Shown here: positions 19,349-29,902 of the stretch, piece after piece
How the letters are laid out: the number at the start of each line of letters is the position of its first letter
Numbering within the stretch: position 1 is the stretch's first letter
Assembly (NCBI GenBank): GCA_001730015.1
Contig: MDLA01000103.1
Coordinates: 62,001 to 126,000 of the forward strand
Direction: 5' to 3'
DNA from: Chromatiales bacterium (ex Bugula neritina AB1)
GTDB lineage: Bacteria > Pseudomonadota > Gammaproteobacteria > Granulosicoccales > Granulosicoccaceae
DNA length: 64,000 nucleotides
Notes under the pieces: generated by a model
The model's input: only the letters and a program-made list of their open reading frames with translations
Told to the model about the DNA's origin: nothing
Database searches by the model: none
Made by a program: the position numbers and the translations under genes

Positions 19349-20283
19349 CCAAAGATCAAGGTCATATATCGGTACTGCGTAACGAAGCCATTGTTGCACT
19401 CAACTTAAAAGCAGATGGTGTCTATATCGATGCGACTTTCGGTCGCGGCGGACATAGTTATGCAATTTTGAATGAGCTCAGCAAAGACGGAAGAGTGCTC
19501 GCGCTGGATTGTGATGCTCAGGCGGTAGAGCACGCACAGAGATTGTTTGCAGATGAACCACGTTTTTTTATTCGCCAGTGTAATTTCAGTGAAATCGGTA
19601 AAGCTGCAGCAGCTTTGGGTGTGGTCGGTACCGTAGATGGAATTTTGTTCGATCTCGGGGTGTCATCACCGCAGCTTGATCAGGCCGGGCGTGGTTTTAG
19701 TTTTGATCGGGACGGGCCCCTGGATATGAGACTGGATCAGGCCCGGGGCAGGCCGGTGTCTGAATGGCTGTCAGAAGTGGCGGCAGAAGAACTGGCGATT
19801 GTATTTAAAGAGTATGGCGAAGAGCGTTATGCGAAGCGGATTGCAGCAAAAGTGATTGAGGCAAGAGACAGGCAGATAATTTCTACAACGCGGGAGTTGG
19901 CGGAAATAATCAAGCTTGCGCATCCGCGTTGGCAAAAAGGCAAGCATCCGGCGACACGCTGTTTTCAGGCGTTGAGAATTTTTATAAATAGAGAGCTTGA
20001 TCATTTGCAGCAGGCTCTTGATAGCTGCGCTGATCTTTTGCGACCGGGCGGACGTTTGGTTGTGATCAGCTTTCACTCCCTTGAAGATCGAATTGTGAAA
20101 CGTTTTATTCGCGGAAAAATTGAATCGAAGGTTACTGTGCCGCGAGGACTACCTGTTCAGCCGGCTCCGGTTGCGCCAAGCCTTGTAAAAATAGGGCGGG
20201 CGATCAAGCCTTCGGATGGCGAAATTTCAAGCAACCCGCGCGCACGATCCTCAATTATGCGTATTGCGGAGAAGCCACTGTGA
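19345..20283 (+). CDS. rsmH: RsmH (MraW), 16S rRNA N4-cytosine C1402 methyltransferase
   Basis: SAM-dependent enzyme that methylates N4 of C1402 in 16S rRNA, the same nucleotide whose ribose is methylated by RsmI, encoded 1.4 kb upstream. The 312-residue product has HISVLRNEAIVALNLKADG, the SAM site DATFGRGGHS, LFDLGVSSPQLDQAGRGFSF, GPLDMRLDQ, and the C-terminal ARSSIMRIAEK. It starts at a TTG inside the mraZ stop region, so it depends on coupled translation. Confidence 0.96.
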   Translation: MTKDQGHISVLRNEAIVALNLKADGVYIDATFGRGGHSYAILNELSKDGRVLALDCDAQAVEHAQRLFADEPRFFIRQCNFSEIGKAAAALGVVGTVDGILFDLGVSSPQLDQAGRGFSFDRDGPLDMRLDQARGRPVSEWLSEVAAEELAIVFKEYGEERYAKRIAAKVIEARDRQIISTTRELAEIIKLAHPRWQKGKHPATRCFQALRIFINRELDHLQQALDSCADLLRPGGRLVVISFHSLEDRIVKRFIRGKIESKVTVPRGLPVQPAPVAPSLVKIGRAIKPSDGEISSNPRARSSIMRIAEKPL

Positions 20284-20549
20284 CGGGATTACGCCTGGTT
20301 GTGGGATTTTTGTTGGTGTTTAATGTCGCCACGGCTCTGGGTATTGTTTACAACAAACATGAAAGTCGCATGCTGTTTAAATCCATGCGGACGATTCAGG
20401 AAGGAATCGATCAGGCCAATATAGAGTGGGGTCGGTTGCAGATAGAAGAAAGCACGCTCGCTCGGTTCGGTCGTATAGAGGAAATTGCAAGTTCCCGTCT
20501 GGGTATGCACATGCCTGAGCATGGTGAGATTAAGACGGTGTTGAAATGA
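20280..20549 (+). CDS. ftsL: FtsL, cell division protein
   Basis: Small bitopic divisome protein that works with FtsB and FtsQ to activate septal wall synthesis by FtsWI. The 89-residue product starts at GTG overlapping the rsmH stop. It has one membrane segment (LRLVVGFLLVFNVATALGIVY), then a heptad-like periplasmic helix (MRTIQEGIDQANIEWGRLQIEE) and the conserved end ARFGRIEEIASSRLGMHMP. FtsL sequences diverge strongly; position between rsmH and ftsI makes the call secure. Confidence 0.93.
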   Translation: MTGLRLVVGFLLVFNVATALGIVYNKHESRMLFKSMRTIQEGIDQANIEWGRLQIEESTLARFGRIEEIASSRLGMHMPEHGEIKTVLK

Positions 20550-22270
20550 GCTCGCTGTTACCCTCGACCAAATTTGGCGGCCGCCGTGCGTTTGTGCTCG
20601 GCGTTTTCCTGCTAATGGGCCTGGCTCTATGGGCGCGCGCATTTCAGCTGCAGATTCTAGATGCGAAATTCTACCAGCAACAAGGTGATGTTCGGCACAT
20701 CCGTACCTTGCCGCTGGCGGCGCATCGCGGCATGCTGCTCGATCGCAACGGTGAACCACTTGCCGTAAGTTCACCGATTAAATCGGTATGGGCAGATCCG
20801 CGCGAACTTATCGAGCATGATGACAAAATTGATTTGCTGGGCTACGCACTGGAAATGGATCCGGGCCGCCTGCGCGAACTAGTTAGGAAGGGAGTTGAGA
20901 ACAAACGTGAGTTTATCTATCTGCGTCGCCACGTACACCCGAGAATCGACAAGGCCCTGCAGTATCTGAAACAGCGGGTGCAAATTGCTGGCGTCAATAT
21001 ACAGCGCGAGTATGGTCGATATTATCCAAGTGGTGAAATCACTGCCCATGTTCTCGGATTCAACAATATTGATGATCAGGGGCAGGAAGGTCTTGAGCTG
21101 GCTTTTGATGAGTGGCTGGAAGGTACACCGGGGAAAAGGCGGGTCGTTACAGATGTGCTGGGCGATGCAATTGAAGATATAGAACTTGTCGCGGATGCGC
21201 AGCCCGGGCGGGACCTGGTACTGAGTATCGACAAGCGTATTCAATATCTGGCTTATCGCGAGCTGAAGCAGGCGGTGCAGCGCAACGGTGCCAAATCCGG
21301 TTCGGCAGTGGTGCTCGACTCGCGTACTGGCGAAGTGCTGGCGATGGTCAATCAGCCATCCTATAATCCGAATCGGTTTTCGGAGCGAGTGGGCGGGATT
21401 AAACGCAACCGTGCCGTGACTGATGTTCTTGAGCCCGGCTCGACGATAAAACCCTTTACCGTAGCAGCTGCACTTGAGTCCGGTGTGTTTGGCGCAGACG
21501 ATGTAATCAACACCTCTCCCGGCAGATTTAACGTTGGCCGTTACGTGGTTCGTGATTACCGGAATTATGGCGATCTGTCATTAACCGGAATATTAAAGAA
21601 CTCCAGTAATGTCGGTGCTAGCAAAATTTCTTTGCAGCTCGAAAAAGATCAACTGTGGCGCACCTTTGATCGTCTGGGTTTTGGCCAGTCACCACTGGTT
21701 GAATTTCCAGGCGCGGTGTCGGGTTCCTTTCCACACTATTCAAAGTGGTCTGTGGTGCGGCAGGCCACAGTAGCTTATGGATACGGGGTTTCAACGACTG
21801 CGCTGCAGCTTGCCCGCGCTTATACTGCGCTTGCTTCGGATGGTTTAATGCCTGAGGTGACTTTTCAAAAACTCAATGGCGAGCCACGTCTGGAGCGTGT
21901 GTTTAGTGCAGAGATTGCACGGCAGGTTAGAACCATGATGCGCTCAGTCGTCAGTGGTGGTACTGGTAAGGCGGCGAGTATCCCCGGCTATACCGTCTCG
22001 GGTAAAACAGGGACTACACACATATCGGAAAACGGCTCCTATGCCGATGATCGCTACCTGTCGCAATTTGCCGGTATGGCGCCAGCGGAGCATCCTGCCA
22101 TGGTTGCTGTCGTGGTGATTAAAGAGCCACAGGGCAGGTACTACGGTGGTGAAGTGGCGGCACCGGTGTTTTCACGCATTATGGCCGGAGCACTTCGTAT
22201 CCGGAATGTGAATCCGGATGGTAAGCAGGTTTACGGTGTGCATGCGATGAGTGTGGTCAATGATCGCTGA
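20546..22270 (+). CDS. ftsI: FtsI (PBP3), septal peptidoglycan transpeptidase
   Basis: Class B penicillin-binding protein that cross-links septal peptidoglycan with FtsW. The 574-residue product has an N-terminal anchor (AFVLGVFLLMGLALWARAF), the pedestal domain with AHRGMLLDRNGEPLAVSS, and a transpeptidase domain with nucleophile motif STIK (in LEPGSTIKPFTVAAAL), SSN (in LKNSSNVGASK) and KTGT (in YTVSGKTGTTH). All catalytic motifs are intact. It overlaps ftsL by four bases (ATGA). Confidence 0.97.
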   Translation: MSSLLPSTKFGGRRAFVLGVFLLMGLALWARAFQLQILDAKFYQQQGDVRHIRTLPLAAHRGMLLDRNGEPLAVSSPIKSVWADPRELIEHDDKIDLLGYALEMDPGRLRELVRKGVENKREFIYLRRHVHPRIDKALQYLKQRVQIAGVNIQREYGRYYPSGEITAHVLGFNNIDDQGQEGLELAFDEWLEGTPGKRRVVTDVLGDAIEDIELVADAQPGRDLVLSIDKRIQYLAYRELKQAVQRNGAKSGSAVVLDSRTGEVLAMVNQPSYNPNRFSERVGGIKRNRAVTDVLEPGSTIKPFTVAAALESGVFGADDVINTSPGRFNVGRYVVRDYRNYGDLSLTGILKNSSNVGASKISLQLEKDQLWRTFDRLGFGQSPLVEFPGAVSGSFPHYSKWSVVRQATVAYGYGVSTTALQLARAYTALASDGLMPEVTFQKLNGEPRLERVFSAEIARQVRTMMRSVVSGGTGKAASIPGYTVSGKTGTTHISENGSYADDRYLSQFAGMAPAEHPAMVAVVVIKEPQGRYYGGEVAAPVFSRIMAGALRIRNVNPDGKQVYGVHAMSVVNDR

Positions 22271-23795
22271 AAATTTAGAGGTTGAAGGGGCTAATGAAGC
22301 TGTCGGCTGTATGTTGTCGGATCTGCTTGGCTGCCGGGTTACAGTTCCGGTGGCTCAGGACCGTTTGATCTGCGGTGTGCAACTGGATAGTCGCAAAGTT
22401 TCGACCGGTGATCTATTTCTTGCGCTTGAGGGGTTAACAGTCCATGCGATGGACTATCTGGATTCGGTTATAGAATCGGGTGTAGGTGCTATAGTGACTG
22501 ACTCGGGCTCAGGTAGACCAGACGAAACTGAACGCGCTGTTTTGCAGCATCACGATGTACCGCATCTGGAGATCGAAAATCTGGCTGCGGTGGCCGGTGA
22601 GATAGCGGCTCGGTTCTACGGTGATCCCTCACGTGCGCTTAAAGTGATTGGTGTGACTGGAACCGATGGTAAAACCTCCGTATGTCATATGCTGGGACAG
22701 GCATTCAATGCGCATCGTGACAATTGCGGTGTGATTGGAACGCTGGGCTGGGGCATTAGCGGGCGCTTGAAAGAATCAGGGTTAACAACTCCGGATGCGA
22801 TAAAGCTGCAATCTGCACTTGCCGAGTTCCGTGCTGTCGGGGCAGCGTTTGCGGCAATGGAGGTCTCATCGCACGCCTTGGTGCAGGGTCGCGTTGCCGG
22901 TATTGCCTTTGACATTGCAGTACTGACAAATCTAGGGCGTGATCATCTCGATTATCACGGCGATATGAACAGCTATCGTTTGGCTAAAGAGATGTTGTTC
23001 AACCACCCTCAGTTGCGAGCGGCAGTCATAAATGTCGATGATGAATTCGGCGCTGGTCTGGTTGGCAGGCTGACGGATATAGAAGTGACTACCTTCGGTG
23101 AGGATGTCGGCGGGCAGAATCATATTCGTTACAGCGAGCTCAGGCAGTCAGCAAAAGGTCTGCAGTTTACGCTCGATTACGAAGGGAAAAACTATCAGGT
23201 AAGCAGTGCATTAATCGGAAAGTTCAACGTTCAAAATATGGTGGCAACGTTCGGTGTTCTGGTGGTTTCGGGTTTGTCGCCGGAGTTAGCAGCACTTTCT
23301 CTGTCTTCGCTGCAAGCGGTGCCTGGTCGGATGGAGGCTTCCAGACTTGCTAATAATGCATTAGTGATTGTTGATTACGCACATAATCCTCATGCGCTGG
23401 AATCAGTATTAAAGTCAGTTGCCGAGCATGTTACCGGCAGGCTGATAGTTGTGTTTGGTTGCGGTGGCGATCGTGATCAGGGCAAGCGTCCCGTTATGGC
23501 TGCTGTTGCTGAGCGCTACGCGGATGCATGCATAGTTACTGATGATAACCCTCGCAGTGAAAATGGTGACGACATTGTTCAGCAGATTTTATCGGGCTTT
23601 GAGAATCCGGCTGCGGTAAGCGTTGAAAGAAATCGCAAGCACGCAATCGCTTTGGCGCTAGGTCAGGCGCAAGCGAATGATTGCGTGGTCGTGGCTGGTA
23701 AAGGTCATGAAAACTATCAACTAATCGGTGACCGGCGTTTGGAATTCAGTGATAGCGAAGTCGTTGCTGGGTTTGTCGCGGAGTCTGCTCTGTGA
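22260..23795 (+). CDS. murE: MurE, UDP-MurNAc-tripeptide ligase (meso-diaminopimelate adding)
   Basis: Adds the third residue to the peptidoglycan stem peptide. It has LDSRKVSTGDLFLALEG, the ATP loop GVTGTDGKTSVCHMLGQA, TTPDAIKLQSALAEF, AMEVSSHALVQGRV and the DNPR motif near residue 429, which marks meso-diaminopimelate rather than lysine specificity. The ATG at 22260 lies inside the ftsI end; a GTG at 22251 and an ATG at 22311 are other in-frame starts. Confidence 0.96.
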   Translation: MIAENLEVEGANEAVGCMLSDLLGCRVTVPVAQDRLICGVQLDSRKVSTGDLFLALEGLTVHAMDYLDSVIESGVGAIVTDSGSGRPDETERAVLQHHDVPHLEIENLAAVAGEIAARFYGDPSRALKVIGVTGTDGKTSVCHMLGQAFNAHRDNCGVIGTLGWGISGRLKESGLTTPDAIKLQSALAEFRAVGAAFAAMEVSSHALVQGRVAGIAFDIAVLTNLGRDHLDYHGDMNSYRLAKEMLFNHPQLRAAVINVDDEFGAGLVGRLTDIEVTTFGEDVGGQNHIRYSELRQSAKGLQFTLDYEGKNYQVSSALIGKFNVQNMVATFGVLVVSGLSPELAALSLSSLQAVPGRMEASRLANNALVIVDYAHNPHALESVLKSVAEHVTGRLIVVFGCGGDRDQGKRPVMAAVAERYADACIVTDDNPRSENGDDIVQQILSGFENPAAVSVERNRKHAIALALGQAQANDCVVVAGKGHENYQLIGDRRLEFSDSEVVAGFVAESAL

Positions 23796-25162
23796 ATGGC
23801 GTAATGCTATCGGATCTGGCTGCGGTTTGCGGAGGCCACCTGGAGGGGAGTGACCTTGAGATTGCCCGGGCGAATACCAATTCCAGAACGGTTCAGTCCG
23901 GAGATCTATTTGTTTGCCTGCGCGGTGATCGGTTCGATGGCCATGACTATGCCCTGGATGCAATAAATCAGGGGGCGGTGGCTGTAGTTGCTGAGACAGC
24001 TATTGAAACCGGTGCAACTCAGTTGGTGGTTCCTGATAGCCAAAGAGCATTCGGTATGTTAGCTATGCTTTGGAGGCAGCGGCTAGCGGTAAAACTAATT
24101 GCCGTAACCGGCAGTAACGGTAAGACGACAGTGAAGCAGATACTAACTGCCATTTGCCGGGCCAGCGGTACGGTACACGCAACTCGTGCGAACGATAATA
24201 ATCAGATTGGTGTGCCGCAAACCTTGCTTGGTATTTCAGCGCATCACCAGTACGCAGTTGTAGAAATGGGTGCAAATCAGCTCGGGGAAATAGCCTCGCT
24301 TGCTGAAATTGCGCAGCCGGACGTTGCGGTAATAACTAATGTCAGCGCGTCGCACCTGCAAGGCTTCGGGACTATAGCCACTGTGGCAGAGGAAAAAGCA
24401 GCGATCTATGATGGTTTGGCTGATGACGGAACATCGGTCATTAATCTGGACGATGACTTTGCCGATTACTGGAGGCACAAAAACTCCCATAGAAATATAC
24501 TGACTTTCGGCAGCGGTGCAGATGCAGATGTAAGCACAAGTCGGGTTGGTTCCGGTCGAATCTTATTGCAGATTAAAGGTGAGTCTGTCGAATGCGACTA
24601 TTTTCTGCCGGGTGAGCACAATGTACTCAATGCAGCGGCAGCAGCGGCGGCGGCTATTGCAGCGGGCATATCAGTTGAAAGAATAATCGCAGGTCTGAAA
24701 GAGGCTGAGCCAGTATCCGGCCGCCTGAACTTTCACAATCTGGATAGCGGGCACATAATAATTGACGACACTTATAATGCGAACCCGGCATCCACACGGG
24801 CGGCGATAGATGTGTTGCAGAGTGTGCATGGCAGAAAAATACTGGTGCTCGGTGATTTACTGGAATTGGGTGAAGATGCAAAGCGGCAGCATGAGCTGAT
24901 TGGTCAATACGCTCGCACACACGGGGTCGATCAGATACTGAGCTATGGATCGCTGTCCAGGTTCGCTGCAAAAGAGTTTGGAGAGCCGGAAAATTCCTTT
25001 GATAACCGTGAGGCATTGCTGCGGTCTTTGCCCGGTGCTATGACGACACAAAGCGTTGTGTTGGTCAAAGGATCGAGATCCATGCGCATGGAGGAGGTTG
25101 TTGCTGGTTTACTCGAGCACGATGCTGCTAGTGTTCGTGCGGCAGGAGGGAGTCGCTCGTGA
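23792..25162 (+). CDS. murF: MurF, UDP-MurNAc-tripeptide D-Ala-D-Ala ligase
   Basis: Cytoplasmic Mur ligase that adds the D-Ala-D-Ala dipeptide, completing the pentapeptide. The 456-residue product has [24 protein letters not shown], the ATP loop [48 protein letters not shown] and [18 protein letters not shown]. It starts at GTG overlapping murE by four bases; an in-frame ATG four codons on is an alternative. Confidence 0.96.
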   Translation: MNGVMLSDLAAVCGGHLEGSDLEIARANTNSRTVQSGDLFVCLRGDRFDGHDYALDAINQGAVAVVAETAIETGATQLVVPDSQRAFGMLAMLWRQRLAVKLIAVTGSNGKTTVKQILTAICRASGTVHATRANDNNQIGVPQTLLGISAHHQYAVVEMGANQLGEIASLAEIAQPDVAVITNVSASHLQGFGTIATVAEEKAAIYDGLADDGTSVINLDDDFADYWRHKNSHRNILTFGSGADADVSTSRVGSGRILLQIKGESVECDYFLPGEHNVLNAAAAAAAAIAAGISVERIIAGLKEAEPVSGRLNFHNLDSGHIIIDDTYNANPASTRAAIDVLQSVHGRKILVLGDLLELGEDAKRQHELIGQYARTHGVDQILSYGSLSRFAAKEFGEPENSFDNREALLRSLPGAMTTQSVVLVKGSRSMRMEEVVAGLLEHDAASVRAAGGSRS

Positions 25163-26241
25163 TGATTTTTCTTGCTGAGTGGCTCAGTCAGTATAACGAC
25201 GATTTCCGGGTATTTCAGTACATTACCTTAAGAGCTATTATCGCCGCACTGACTTCACTAATTGTGTGTTTACTGTTCGGGCCTGTGATGATCAGGAAAC
25301 TGGCTGCGGCCAGTATCGGGCAGAGTGTTCGTTCAGACGGGCCGAGCACGCATTTATCAAAAGCAGGCACACCGACAATGGGTGGCGCGATGATCCTGGT
25401 TGCTGTCGCGATCAGTGTGTTGCTCTGGTCTGATCTAACTGTCCGGCATGTCTGGGTCGTGCTATTCGTTATGATTTCCTTCGGGACTATCGGCTGGGTA
25501 GATGACTATCGCAAATTAATGCAGAAAAACTCAGCCGGGCTGTCTGCGTCAGCCAAGTATTTCTGGCAGTCAGTATCTGCGCTGGCCGCGGCCTTTTTTA
25601 TTTTCTATACCGCGCGTAGTGCGGCTGAAGTCAGCTTGCTAGTGCCGTTTGTTAAAGACGTATCTATTTTTCTAGGCGGCTTTTTTATACCACTGGCTTA
25701 CTTTGTTATCGTTGGTACCAGCAACGCTGTAAATCTGACCGATGGGCTGGACGGGCTCGCAATCATGCCGTCAGTCATGGTAGCTGCCGGTCTTGGTATT
25801 TTTGCCTACGTTACCGGTCATGCTGTGTTTTCCGATTACCTGGGTATTCCAGGTATACCCGGCGTGGGTGAACTGACCGTCTTTTGCTCCAGTCTGGTGG
25901 GCGCGGGTCTGGGCTTTCTCTGGTTCAACACCTACCCGGCCCAGGTATTTATGGGGGATGTCGGTTCTCTGGCAATTGGTGCTGTAATCGGTGTCACTGC
26001 CGTGCTGGTCAGACAGGAACTCGTGCTGTTTATTATGGGCGGCGTGTTTGTAATGGAAACCATTAGTGTTGTTTTGCAGGTGGCATCGTTCAAATTGACT
26101 GGTAAACGTGTTTTTCGTATGGCGCCGATTCACCATCATTTCGAATTGAAAGGCTGGCCTGAACCCAGAGTGATTGTTCGCTTCTGGATAATTACTTTTA
26201 TATTGGTGCTGGTCGGCATGGCCAGCTTGAAGATTCGTTGA
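25159..26241 (+). CDS. mraY: MraY, phospho-MurNAc-pentapeptide translocase
   Basis: Integral membrane enzyme that transfers phospho-MurNAc-pentapeptide to undecaprenyl phosphate, making lipid I. The 360-residue product has about ten membrane segments and the family motifs: [24 protein letters not shown] with the catalytic DD pair, [36 protein letters not shown] and the histidine cluster [19 protein letters not shown]. The GTG at 25159 gives the same N-terminal length as E. coli MraY; an ATG follows directly. It overlaps murF by four bases. Confidence 0.97.
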   Translation: MMIFLAEWLSQYNDDFRVFQYITLRAIIAALTSLIVCLLFGPVMIRKLAAASIGQSVRSDGPSTHLSKAGTPTMGGAMILVAVAISVLLWSDLTVRHVWVVLFVMISFGTIGWVDDYRKLMQKNSAGLSASAKYFWQSVSALAAAFFIFYTARSAAEVSLLVPFVKDVSIFLGGFFIPLAYFVIVGTSNAVNLTDGLDGLAIMPSVMVAAGLGIFAYVTGHAVFSDYLGIPGIPGVGELTVFCSSLVGAGLGFLWFNTYPAQVFMGDVGSLAIGAVIGVTAVLVRQELVLFIMGGVFVMETISVVLQVASFKLTGKRVFRMAPIHHHFELKGWPEPRVIVRFWIITFILVLVGMASLKIR

Positions 26242-26242
26242 T

Positions 26243-27595
26243 ATGACTCGGCATACAGACAAGCAATTGATCGTCGGGTTCGGTGTTACCGGTTTGTCCG
26301 TGGCTCGCCACTTAGTCCGGAATGGTAGCTCGTTTGAAATTGCCGATAAGCAATCGGCAATTTCTACATCGGCAATTGAAGAATTGCCAATGCTGTCGGG
26401 TGTTGTCTACCACCCGGGAGACTGGACGGTCGAGTTGTTTTGCAGATTTGATCGCCTGATCGTGAGTCCGGGTGTGCCCACCCGATCTCAGGTATTCGAA
26501 GAAGCTAGATCTGCAGGTGTAGAAATCATCAGTGATGTTGAACTGTTTGCCAGAGATGTGAGAAAACCGGTGATATCAGTTACGGGCTCGAATGGAAAGA
26601 GTACGGTAGTATCAATGATTGGCAGTATTCTCGAAGCAGCTGGCTTGCGTGCTGCGGTTGTAGGCAATGTGGGGCTTGCGTGTCTTGATGGTCTGGCAGA
26701 TAACGCAATAGATATCTACGTGGTGGAGTTGTCCAGTTTTCAACTGGAAAACACCTATAGTCTGAAATCCCTGGCTGCAACGGTTCTGAATGTCAGTGAA
26801 GATCACATGGATCGCTATGATGGTATTGAAGATTATAGTGCTGTCAAGCGGCGAATATACAACAATGCTGAGCACGTATTGGTTAACACCGATGATGCAA
26901 GAACCAGGTACATGGGCAGCTCGGCTAAAGGTATTTCTTTTTCGATAGAACATAGTAATGCTGACTGGTATTTGTCCTCGCAGCGCAATACTCTGAATGG
27001 CCCCGGTGGGATAAGCGCAGATGTTTCGGCGTTGCGTGTAAGCGGCGGGCATAATTGCTCGAATGCTCTCGCAGCGATGGCACTGGCCACTGTTGCTCTA
27101 GATAGGGTTGGTTTGCACAAGGCGCGTCAGCTATCTGATATCTACACAACTGGCCTGGGCAACTTCCGGGGCCTGCCGCATCGCACGGAGTTGGTCTGCC
27201 AGCTTAATGGTGTCAACTGGTTCAATGACTCTAAAGGTACCAATGTGGGTGCTTGTGTCAGTGCTATCAAAGGTATGTCCGGACCGGTCGTGCTTATTGC
27301 CGGAGGGCAGGGGAAAAATGCTGAATTTGCACCGCTTGTCGAGGTGGTTGCGAGTAAGTGCCGTGCGGTGATTCTGTTTGGTGAAGACGCTGAAAAAATT
27401 CATCATGCAATAGGAAACAAGGTGCCGGTGATTCGGGCCGCATCGTTGGAGGAATCGGTAGAACGTGCCAGCGAAATAGCGCAAAGCGGAGACTGTGTTC
27501 TGCTGTCTCCTGCCTGTGCGAGTTTTGATATGTTCAGGAATTTCGAAGAGCGTGGCAGATCGTTTGTCAGTGAGGTACATAAGTTATGCGCCTGA
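26243..27595 (+). CDS. murD: MurD, UDP-MurNAc-L-alanine:D-glutamate ligase
   Basis: Adds D-glutamate to UDP-MurNAc-L-Ala. The N-terminal nucleotide-sugar domain has LIVGFGVTGLSVARHL. The ATP domain has VTGSNGKSTVVSMIGSIL and VVELSSFQLENT. The C-terminal domain has LPHRTELVCQLNGVNWFNDSK, VLIAGGQGKNAEFAPLV and LLSPACASFDMFRNFEERG. At 450 residues it is full length. It begins one base after mraY and overlaps ftsW by ten bases. Confidence 0.96.
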   Translation: MTRHTDKQLIVGFGVTGLSVARHLVRNGSSFEIADKQSAISTSAIEELPMLSGVVYHPGDWTVELFCRFDRLIVSPGVPTRSQVFEEARSAGVEIISDVELFARDVRKPVISVTGSNGKSTVVSMIGSILEAAGLRAAVVGNVGLACLDGLADNAIDIYVVELSSFQLENTYSLKSLAATVLNVSEDHMDRYDGIEDYSAVKRRIYNNAEHVLVNTDDARTRYMGSSAKGISFSIEHSNADWYLSSQRNTLNGPGGISADVSALRVSGGHNCSNALAAMALATVALDRVGLHKARQLSDIYTTGLGNFRGLPHRTELVCQLNGVNWFNDSKGTNVGACVSAIKGMSGPVVLIAGGQGKNAEFAPLVEVVASKCRAVILFGEDAEKIHHAIGNKVPVIRAASLEESVERASEIAQSGDCVLLSPACASFDMFRNFEERGRSFVSEVHKLCA

Positions 27596-28839
27596 ATGAA
27601 GAGATGAATCCCGCTTTTGCAACCGACCTGCCCGGTACCCTCGATGCGATACCTCACGCGAGATTGTTGCCAGAGAAAAATACCGTCGACTGGTATTTCG
27701 TTGTTGTTGTAAGTGTGCTCGCAGCCGTAGGTCTGGTAATGGTGTTTTCGGCCTCAATTACACAGTCAGAGGGCTCTATAGAAAAGACTCTCATCTACGG
27801 TAGAAATCAGTCTATGTTTCTCGCGCTGGGTGTGTGTGCCGGCGCTATCGTATGGCGTATACCGCTCAGTGTGTGGGAGCGCCTGGGCCCCCTGTTGCTG
27901 GTGGGGGTATTTGCCGCGCTGGTTTTGGTGCTGATTCCAGGTATTGGTACTAATGTCAATGGCAGCCAGCGCTGGATAAGGTTCGGAGTTTCGGTACAGC
28001 CTTCGGAAATGTATAAAGTCGCTGTGATTATTTTTATGGCCGCTTTTTTCGTACGCAAGGGGGAGCAGATCAGGACCCGACTCGGGGTGTTTCTGACGCC
28101 GCTGGGAATTGCTGCGATGTCTGCAATTGTGTTATTGCTTGAGCCGGATTTTGGTGCAACCGTTGTGGTTACAGCAACTATTGTAGCGATGATGTTTATT
28201 GCCGGTGTGCGCTTTGTGCATCTGTTAGCTGTTTCTGCTGTGCTTGTTCCAGCTGCGATCGCAGCAATTTTAATGTCGCCCTATCGAAAGACCCGGCTAT
28301 TTAGTTTTTTAAATCCCTGGGACGATCCTTTTGATACTGACTTCCAGTTAACACAATCGTTGATCGCTGTTGGCCGTGGTTCCTGGGATGGAGTTGGTTT
28401 AGGCAGCAGTGTGCAAAAAATGGCTTATCTTCCAGAGGCGCATACAGATTTTGTTTTCGCCGTGATGGCTGAAGAAACTGGTCTTATAGGGGTTACCCTG
28501 GTCATCGGTCTGTTTGCCTTGATTGTTATGCGTTGTTTTCGAATAGCCAGAAATGCCGAGCGGGTAGGTCATGATTTCGGGGCACATCTGGCTACCGGTA
28601 TCGGGTTCTGGTTCGGATTGCAGACCTTTATAAATATTGGATCTAATATGGGTATTTTGCCAACTAAGGGAATTCCCCTGCCACTATTCAGCTACGGTGG
28701 CAGCAGTATGATAATGGTGTGTGTTGCGTGCGCACTGGTGCTTCGTGTTTCCAGAGAATCTTCCGAGCAGATGGCACAAGATTTTTCGCGGGCGGTCGCC
28801 AGGCGATTGGAAGCACTGGAGGTGGCCCGCCGTGACTGA
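27586..28839 (+). CDS. ftsW: FtsW, septal peptidoglycan glycosyltransferase (SEDS family)
   Basis: SEDS polymerase that builds septal glycan strands as partner of FtsI. The 417-residue product has about ten membrane segments and the family signatures: GLVMVFSASITQSEG, NGSQRWIRFGVSVQPSEMYKV, LLLEPDFGATVVVTATI, ALAEAHTDFVFAVMAEETGL-like sequence around 28435-28500, and NIGSNMGILPTKGIPLPLFSYGGSS. The catalytic Asp of SEDS enzymes falls in the large extracellular loop region. It overlaps murG by eight bases. Confidence 0.96.
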   Translation: MRLNEEMNPAFATDLPGTLDAIPHARLLPEKNTVDWYFVVVVSVLAAVGLVMVFSASITQSEGSIEKTLIYGRNQSMFLALGVCAGAIVWRIPLSVWERLGPLLLVGVFAALVLVLIPGIGTNVNGSQRWIRFGVSVQPSEMYKVAVIIFMAAFFVRKGEQIRTRLGVFLTPLGIAAMSAIVLLLEPDFGATVVVTATIVAMMFIAGVRFVHLLAVSAVLVPAAIAAILMSPYRKTRLFSFLNPWDDPFDTDFQLTQSLIAVGRGSWDGVGLGSSVQKMAYLPEAHTDFVFAVMAEETGLIGVTLVIGLFALIVMRCFRIARNAERVGHDFGAHLATGIGFWFGLQTFINIGSNMGILPTKGIPLPLFSYGGSSMIMVCVACALVLRVSRESSEQMAQDFSRAVARRLEALEVARRD

Positions 28840-29902
28840 TCAACCGGTGATGATAGCCGCTGGAGGCACCGGTGGACACGTGTTCCCCGCGTTGGCGGTT
28901 GCCAGTGCGCTGCGGGAGAAAAATATACCGGTGATCTGGGTTGGCACAGATCAGGGGATTGAGTCCAGGCTTGTGCCCGATTCAGGCTATACCCTAAAAA
29001 CTATAACTGTCACCGCATTGCGGGGCCGTGGGTTGCTAAAGCGTGCGCAGGGTTTATTGAACCTTGCCAGAGCGTTGTGTAAGTCCGTTTCACTTATTCG
29101 GCAGGTGCAGCCGCGAACTGTGCTGGGTATGGGGGGGTATGTATCAGGACCCGTCTGTCTGGCGGCCCGGCTTTGTGGTCGACGTATGGTATTACATGAG
29201 CAAAATGGTGTTGCCGGCTTTACTAATAAAATGCTCAAGCGCTTTGCGTCGAGTATTATGGAAGCGATGCCCGGCACATTTAACGCCGCGTTTACGGTAG
29301 TGCACACCGGCAATCCGGTTCGTACAGATATATTAAATATAGCACCTCCCGGTGAGCGGATGGCGGGGCGGGGTGCGACCAGACGAATTCTTGTAGTCGG
29401 TGGTAGTCAGGGTGCAAAAGCACTCAACGAAATTGTGCCTGCCTCACTTGCTCTGGTCGAGGAGCCTCTGGAAATCCGGCATCAATCCGGTGATCGCTGG
29501 GTAGCTGAAACACAGCGAGCATATGCTCACTGTGGGCATGCAGTGGAGGTGTTCCCATTTATAGATAACATGGCGGAAGCGTTCGAGTGGGCTGATCTCA
29601 TTGTCTGTAGATCGGGAGCTATGACTGTTGCCGAAATTGCAGCAGTAGGTATCGCATCCATTCTGGTGCCTTTTCCCTCGGCGGTAGACGATCATCAAAC
29701 GGTTAACGGACAATATCTGGTTGATAATGGTGCGGCGGTCATGCAACAGGAATCAGACATGACGGTTCAATCGTTAGCCACTGAAATTTCAGCGATCGTT
29801 AATACTCGGGAAACGCTCATCGAGATGGCGCAAAATGCTCGCAAGGTATCCCGGCGTGATGCAACGCAGCGAGTTGTAAATAACCTGTTGGAGGTTGACT
29901 AA
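28832..29902 (+). CDS. murG: MurG, lipid II synthase (GlcNAc transferase)
   Basis: Peripheral membrane glycosyltransferase that adds GlcNAc to lipid I. It starts at the GTG at 28832, with GGAGG nine bases upstream, giving MTDQPVMIAAGGTGGHVFPALAVA; the frame is open further upstream but only as ftsW overlap. Other motifs are GMGGYVSGPVCLAARL, LHEQNGVAGFTNK, GNPVRTDI, VVGGSQGAKALNEIVP and CRSGAMTVAEIAAVGIASILVPFP. Full length at 356 residues. The stop overlaps the murC start (TAATG). Confidence 0.96.
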   Translation: MTDQPVMIAAGGTGGHVFPALAVASALREKNIPVIWVGTDQGIESRLVPDSGYTLKTITVTALRGRGLLKRAQGLLNLARALCKSVSLIRQVQPRTVLGMGGYVSGPVCLAARLCGRRMVLHEQNGVAGFTNKMLKRFASSIMEAMPGTFNAAFTVVHTGNPVRTDILNIAPPGERMAGRGATRRILVVGGSQGAKALNEIVPASLALVEEPLEIRHQSGDRWVAETQRAYAHCGHAVEVFPFIDNMAEAFEWADLIVCRSGAMTVAEIAAVGIASILVPFPSAVDDHQTVNGQYLVDNGAAVMQQESDMTVQSLATEISAIVNTRETLIEMAQNARKVSRRDATQRVVNNLLEVD